NCBI GenBank assembly: GCA_965223585.1
Contig: CBDCWW010000013.1
Span: forward strand, 13,336-77,335
DNA length: 64,000 nucleotides
DNA from: CBDCVN01 sp965223585
GTDB lineage: Bacteria; Deinococcota; Deinococci; Deinococcales; Trueperaceae
Direction: 5' to 3'
The position numbers and the translations under genes are program-made. This document shows positions 59,754 to 64,000 of the stretch, in pieces. Under the pieces are notes generated by a model. The model ran no database searches and had not been told where the DNA came from. It saw only the letters and a list, made by a program, of their open reading frames with translations. Positions within the stretch are counted from its first letter, which is position 1; every line of letters begins with the position of its first letter.

Positions 59754-61967
59754 ATGTTAAAGTATATTTCAATATTAATAGTTTTGGTAGCGTTGTTTGG
59801 TTGTCAGAATGTTAGTAGTCCTAACCAAAAAGTTCCAGATGTCCAATCAGATGCAGAAGAAACCATTACCGATACCATTCCCTTTACAGATGTGCCACCA
59901 GACGTAGCACCAGATGTTAGCGAAGTGGTTATCCTACAACGTAGTGCTATAACTAATGAAGGTCTAGTTTCAAATAGTGCAGTTATAGAGACTAATGACA
60001 TTATTGGTGAAGTAGGTAAAGTATCTATTAGTCAAGGTGATTCTAATGTTACGGCATTGGGCAAAATAAGCTTCCTAAATAAATTTAGAAATCCAGTAGT
60101 AATTATAAAGCCTTTATCGTATAACAATGGTGATCCAGCAGTAATAAGAATAAAAAGTGTATCAAGTCAAAGTTTTGACTTTTATATAGATGAGTGGGAT
60201 TATCTTAACGGTACTCATGGAAAAGAAGTAGTTACCTATTTAGTAATGGAATCAGGACTGTGGGCAAATGGTCTAGTGTACGAAGTAGGTAAGATAAAAG
60301 CAGATCACAACTTTAAAAAGGTAACACTAAATTATCCTTTCCCTAGCGGAGCAGTGATTTTGACCCAAGTACAGAGTAGAAATGATGCAGCTGCAGTAAC
60401 CACAAGGCAGCAGTTAGTAAAAGGAGGGTTTGAAGTAAAGGTACAAGAAGAAGAGAGAGCAGATGGTATTCATCTTGAGGAAGAAATTGGTTATATAGCT
60501 ATTCTACCCGGCGAAGGTGCCTTTGGTAAATTCCAAGCGTTAAGTGCGAAGACAGGGAACATAGTAAGTCACAACTTTAGAACACTAAGGTATAGCTTTA
60601 CAGCAGAGACATTTGGAGAAAGTTACTTTCTAGCAGGAATGCAGAGTTATGCAGGAGAAGATACAGCAAGCTTGCGCTACAGAGATTTAACGAATGGTAG
60701 TGTACAAGTAAGAGTAGAGGAAGAGCAGTCAGCAGACGCAGAAACTAGCCATCCTAATGAGTCTGTGGGATACCTATTACTAAGACAAGCAGATTTTGAT
60801 GAGGATAAGATCATTGCTTTTGATGTGGAAGCTGGTGACAGGTTTGGTCACTCTGTAGCCATAGATGGAGATACTATGGTTGTAGGATCTCCATATGATG
60901 ATGATATAGGTGCTAATACAGGTGCAGCCTACATATACGAGCGAGATGCTAAGGGTAAGTGGGAATTTGTTAAGAAAATAACAATTCTTGGAGGATTTTC
61001 TTTTGATGAATTTGGTAGTTCTGTAGCAATATCAGGAGACACAGTGGTGGTTGGGGTTCCCAATGGTGTTGTTAGGAGTATCAAAACAGGTTTAGTCTAT
61101 ATATTTGAGCGCAATAATGGTGGTAGAAACGAGTGGGGACTTGTTAAGGGAATAGTTGCCTCAGATAGAGCTGTCGATGACAACTTTGGTATTTCTGTAG
61201 GTATATCAAGAGATACTATAGTGGTGGGGGCTATAGGAGATGATGATAAAGGCACTGATTCAGGTTCAGCCTATATATTTGAGCGCAATAAGGATGGTAG
61301 CAATAATTGGGGTGAAGTCAAGAATCTACTAGCCTCTGATGGGGCAGCTAATGACAGCTTTGGCTGGTCTGTAGCTATATCTGGAGATACTATAGTGGTA
61401 GGAGCTATAGGAGATGATGATAAAGGTTCTAGTTCAGGCTCAGCCTATGTATTTGAGCGCACTAACAATTGGGGAGAGGAGAAAATAATGGCCTCTAATG
61501 GGAGTGATGCTGACCGCTTTGGTCAATCTGTAGCCATATCAGGAAGTACAGTGGTAGTAGGAGCTGTTTCTCGTTCGGGTAATGATATTATTGTGGGTTC
61601 AGCTTATATATTTGAACGTGACCATGGTGGCAACAATGAGTGGGGACAAGTCAAGGAAACATTACCCTCTGATAAAGTAGAGCTTTACAAATTTAGTCGC
61701 TTTGGTAACTCTGTAGCCATATCAGGAGATACTATTGTGGTTGGGAGTGTATTTCTTGATACTGATGCTATTGAGTCAGGCCTAGCCTACATATATCAGC
61801 GTAATAATGGCGGTGCTAATCAATGGGGGCAATTCAAGAAAATAATACCCTCTGATAAGGTTGCTTTTGGTAATTCTGTAGCCATATCAGGATATAATGT
61901 AGTAGTAGGAGCTACAGTTGATGATGCTAATGGTAGCAATTCAGGTTCAGCCTATGTATTTGAGTAA
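59754..61967 (+). CDS. Lipoprotein with duplicated beta-domain and FG-GAP propeller
   Basis: A 737-residue lipoprotein. The lipobox is LFGC (Cys about residue 17). A Pro/Asp/Thr-rich spacer follows (to about residue 75). Two related ~130-residue beta domains come next (about 85-215 and 216-345), each with an FxNPVVIxxP-type or YFLAGMQSY-type strand and a closing VQEEERAD/VEEEQSAD then EEIGYIAIL/ESVGYLLLR. The C-terminal part (about 350-737) is an FG-GAP propeller with FGxSVAISGDTIVVGAxGDDDKG blades and SGSAYIFERN strands. It is likely a surface-exposed binding protein; the ligand is unknown. A strong terminator follows at 62004. There are no CTCGAG hexamers, suggesting recent acquisition or rapid change. 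Confidence 0.85.
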   Translation: MLKYISILIVLVALFGCQNVSSPNQKVPDVQSDAEETITDTIPFTDVPPDVAPDVSEVVILQRSAITNEGLVSNSAVIETNDIIGEVGKVSISQGDSNVTALGKISFLNKFRNPVVIIKPLSYNNGDPAVIRIKSVSSQSFDFYIDEWDYLNGTHGKEVVTYLVMESGLWANGLVYEVGKIKADHNFKKVTLNYPFPSGAVILTQVQSRNDAAAVTTRQQLVKGGFEVKVQEEERADGIHLEEEIGYIAILPGEGAFGKFQALSAKTGNIVSHNFRTLRYSFTAETFGESYFLAGMQSYAGEDTASLRYRDLTNGSVQVRVEEEQSADAETSHPNESVGYLLLRQADFDEDKIIAFDVEAGDRFGHSVAIDGDTMVVGSPYDDDIGANTGAAYIYERDAKGKWEFVKKITILGGFSFDEFGSSVAISGDTVVVGVPNGVVRSIKTGLVYIFERNNGGRNEWGLVKGIVASDRAVDDNFGISVGISRDTIVVGAIGDDDKGTDSGSAYIFERNKDGSNNWGEVKNLLASDGAANDSFGWSVAISGDTIVVGAIGDDDKGSSSGSAYVFERTNNWGEEKIMASNGSDADRFGQSVAISGSTVVVGAVSRSGNDIIVGSAYIFERDHGGNNEWGQVKETLPSDKVELYKFSRFGNSVAISGDTIVVGSVFLDTDAIESGLAYIYQRNNGGANQWGQFKKIIPSDKVAFGNSVAISGYNVVVGATVDDANGSNSGSAYVFE

Positions 61968-62003
61968 ACTGCTTTACTATTAAAGTATAAGCTATAGCAT
62001 TTG

Positions 62004-62039
62004 ATCCCTCTGCTATGTAGCAGGGGGATTTTTTATTTT
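62004..62039 (+). terminator. Terminator of FG-GAP gene 2
   Basis: ATCCCTCTGCTA (62004-62015) pairs with TAGCAGGGGGAT (62018-62029) apart from one T-G wobble pair, with a 2-base loop, followed by TTTTTTATTTT. A strong Rho-independent terminator. Confidence 0.88.
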
Positions 62040-62051
62040 GAGTACTTACTG

Positions 62052-62092
62052 TCTGAACTGTGATTAAGCTGATTTTTGTGATTTCTTTGATT
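62052..62092. repeat. Dispersed repeat, copy 2
   Basis: Closely matches 21114-21153 and runs directly into the left end of the second IS200 copy, whose shared sequence starts at 62090. Confidence 0.6.
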
Positions 62093-62739
62093 AGCTTCTG
62101 CTAAACCACTACCTATGGTAGTGGTGCAATTAGGGGTTTTACCAGTCGAGTAGTAAAGTTGGGTAAAAATGTACCTCCCTAGAAGGTGAAATTCTGGAGG
62201 TACACATGAATAATAATAAAAGATTTAAGAAGTTGTCACATTCTATATACGAATGTAAGTATCACGTGGTGTTTTGTCCAAAGTATAGATATAAGATATT
62301 GAAAGGAGAGATAGGAGATTACGTAAGTAATGCTGTTTATCAGTTGCTAGGATACAAGGACGGAGTAGAAGTAATGGAATTAAATGTACAGGAGGATCAT
62401 GTTCATCTGGTGATGTCTGTAGCGCCAAAGTATAGCTTGTCAGACATAATGGGATACTTGAAAGGGAAGTTAGCGTTAAGAATGTTTGAGAGATACGAAC
62501 AGTTAGGGAAGCGGTATTGGGGAAGGCATTTGTGGAGTAGAGGGTATTGCATAAGTACAGTAGGATTGGATGAAGAAAAGATAAGGAAGTATGTGAAATG
62601 GCAAGAGAAAAAGGAGAAAGAGAAGGAACAGGAAGAGGAATAAATGTAGGTTAGGGAAAGGAGGGTTAAGGTAGATGTAACATGCCACCTTCTAGGGGCA
62701 ATAAAATAAGCCACCACCTCAGGTGGTGGTATCTTGACT
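62090..62739 (+). mobile_element. IS200-type insertion sequence, copy 2
   Basis: A 650-base element identical by eye to 47528-48177, with the same left and right hairpins (62106-62124 and 62711-62729) and the same Shine-Dalgarno-sequestering leader (62170-62204). Different flanks on both sides mark independent insertion. It separates the two copies of the duplicated lipoprotein gene. Confidence 0.87.
62206..62643 (+). CDS. tnpA: IS200/IS605-family TnpA transposase, copy 2
   Basis: A 145-residue product identical to the one at 47644, with the HUH motif DHVHLV and the catalytic Tyr in RGYCIST. Intact and without tnpB. The identity of the two copies, including non-coding ends, implies very recent transposition. 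Confidence 0.93.
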   Translation: MNNNKRFKKLSHSIYECKYHVVFCPKYRYKILKGEIGDYVSNAVYQLLGYKDGVEVMELNVQEDHVHLVMSVAPKYSLSDIMGYLKGKLALRMFERYEQLGKRYWGRHLWSRGYCISTVGLDEEKIRKYVKWQEKKEKEKEQEEE

Positions 62740-62873
62740 TTTAAGTCTTTAGATTCGTCTCTGGGACTATCAAATCATAGCCAATCATTATAATCGCACA
62801 AGCCAAGGTCCAAATACTTTGCTATTTTTAATTCTCTTAACTGTGCTGCCTAAGTGGTTTTCAGTAAATTTTG

Positions 62874-62916
62874 CCGATTTTTTTACGATTCATATACGAT
62901 ACTTTACCGCTACAAT
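62874..62916 (+). promoter_or_regulatory. SARP-type promoter of FG-GAP gene 3
   Basis: CCGAT (62874), ACGAT (62885), ACGAT (62896) and CCGCT (62907) are spaced exactly 11 bp apart, with -10 TACAAT at 62911-62916. Leader hairpins follow at 62937-62978; the second stem here has one mismatch. Confidence 0.7.
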
Positions 62917-63001
62917 TTCTAAGCTAAACAACATAAGAAATAGCACCAGCTATTTCAAATTATGGTTCCAAAAGGAAGCTATAAATCTAAGGAGATTTAA
63001 A

Positions 63002-64000
63002 ATGTTAAAGTATATTTCAATATTAATAGTTTTAGTAGTGTTGTTTGGTTGTCAGAATGTTAGTAGTCCTAACCAAAAAGTTCCAGATGTCCAATCAGAT
63101 GCAGAAGAAACCATTACCGATACCATTCCCTTTACAGATGTGCCACCAGACGTAGCACCAGATGTTAGTGAAGTGGTAATTCTACAACGTAGTGCTATAA
63201 CTAATGAAGGTCTAGTTTCAAATAGTACAGCTATAGAGACTAATGACATTATTGGTGAAGTAGGTAAAGTATCTATTAGTCAAGGTAATTCTAATGTTAC
63301 GTCCTTGCGCAAAATAACCTTCCTAAATAAATTTAGAAATCCAGTAGTAATTATAAAGCCTTTATCGTATAATAATGGTGATCCAGCAGTAATAAGAATA
63401 AGAAGTGTATCAAGTCAAAGTTTTGACTTTTATATAGATGAGTGGGACTATCTTAATGGTACTCATGGTAAAGAAGTAGTTACCTATTTAGTAATGGAAT
63501 CAGGACTGTGGACAAATGGTCTAGTGTACGAAGTAGGTAAGATAAAAGCAGATCACAACTTTAAAAAGGTAACACTAAATTATCCTTTCCCTAGCGGAGC
63601 AGTGATTTTGACCCAAGTACAGAGTAGAAATGATGCAGCTGCAGTAACCACAAGGCAGCAGTTAGTAAAAGGAGGGTTTGAAGTAAAGGTACAAGAAGAA
63701 GAGAGAGCAGATGGTATTCATCTTGAGGAAGAAATTGGTTATATAGCTATTCTACCCGGCGAAGGTGCCTTTGGTAAATTCCAAGCGTTAAGTGCGAAGA
63801 CAGGGAACATAGTAAGTCACAACTTTAGAACACTAAGGTATAGCTTTACAGCAGAGACATTTGGAGAAAGTTACTTTCTAGCAGGAATGCAGAGTTATGC
63901 AGGAGAAGATACAGCAAGCTTGCGCTACAGAGATTTAACGAATGGTAGTGTACAAGTAAGAGTAGAGGAAGAGCAGTCAGCAGACGCAGAAACTAGCCAT
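63002..64000 (+). CDS. Lipoprotein paralogue of the 59754 protein, cut by the window end
   Basis: The first 333 residues are present. They carry the same lipobox (LFGC), Asp/Pro spacer and the two beta domains as the 59754 protein; the propeller would lie beyond the window. DNA differences from 59754 are confined to the first ~530 bases of the gene, and from about 63540 to the window end the two copies are identical by eye. This uneven pattern suggests gene conversion or very recent partial exchange after duplication. Promoter and leader are duplicated as well. Confidence 0.85.
   Translation, partial: MLKYISILIVLVVLFGCQNVSSPNQKVPDVQSDAEETITDTIPFTDVPPDVAPDVSEVVILQRSAITNEGLVSNSTAIETNDIIGEVGKVSISQGNSNVTSLRKITFLNKFRNPVVIIKPLSYNNGDPAVIRIRSVSSQSFDFYIDEWDYLNGTHGKEVVTYLVMESGLWTNGLVYEVGKIKADHNFKKVTLNYPFPSGAVILTQVQSRNDAAAVTTRQQLVKGGFEVKVQEEERADGIHLEEEIGYIAILPGEGAFGKFQALSAKTGNIVSHNFRTLRYSFTAETFGESYFLAGMQSYAGEDTASLRYRDLTNGSVQVRVEEEQSADAETSH

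Overview
This is an AT-rich bacterial chromosomal window that holds the likely replication origin. At least eleven perfect DnaA boxes lie just upstream of dnaN (25342-25613), and dnaN is followed by eno and pyk. The gene order dnaN-eno-pyk, a futalosine-pathway menaquinone gene (mqnC), DUF4388 and Roadblock proteins, a SigK/RskA-type pair with a spondin-domain protein, and very large SARP/BTAD-TPR regulators together suggest a low-GC member of Deinococcota. That placement is inference from gene content; no rRNA is present to confirm it. The hexamer CTCGAG is strikingly over-represented in ordinary genes and absent from the insertion sequences, so it works as a rough nativity marker.

Layout. 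1-8.5 kb: end of proC, an exported protein, an FG-GAP lipoprotein, an HtrA protease, an isochorismatase-like hydrolase, a lipoprotein, and a tight DUF4388-trmB-mnmD run. 8.6-20.8 kb (all minus strand): a 2106-residue membrane-anchored Glu/Ala repeat protein, its 271-residue repeat-free paralogue, a small exported protein, and a 1284-residue exported protein made of two fused amidohydrolases. 21.3-23.0 kb: a complete insertion sequence with a 10-bp target duplication, next to a Bro-N antirepressor-like gene. 24-31.6 kb: mqnC, oriC, dnaN, a SIMPL protein, and the overlapping eno-pyk-solute-binding-protein run. 31.8-44.3 kb: a Roadblock/membrane-protein pair, a MATE transporter, a Fur-family regulator divergent from a ZnuA-like protein and a HupE-like protein, an ECF sigma/anti-sigma pair with a spondin protein, an RlmI-like methyltransferase and a PIG-L deacetylase. 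44.3-55.8 kb: two giant SARP/BTAD-ATPase-TPR regulators, an IS200-type element, an IS630-type transposase, an exported barrel-like protein, mmuM and small peptide genes. 55.8-64 kb: a gene-poor stretch with two related small leftward units, then three secreted FG-GAP proteins, two of them a recent duplication, with a second identical IS200 copy between them.

The most interesting signal is a shared promoter architecture in 49.8-62.9 kb. Pentamers related to ACGAT or CCGAT are repeated exactly every 11 bp, three or four times, just upstream of a -10 element, before three FG-GAP genes and before a small Cys-rich peptide gene; looser versions precede other genes. This is the geometry known for SARP-type activators, and two SARP-like regulators lie in the same region. 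The transcripts of the three FG-GAP genes also share a two-hairpin 5' leader with covarying stems. I read this as a candidate SARP regulon controlling surface lipoproteins and small peptides; the link to a particular regulator is inference.
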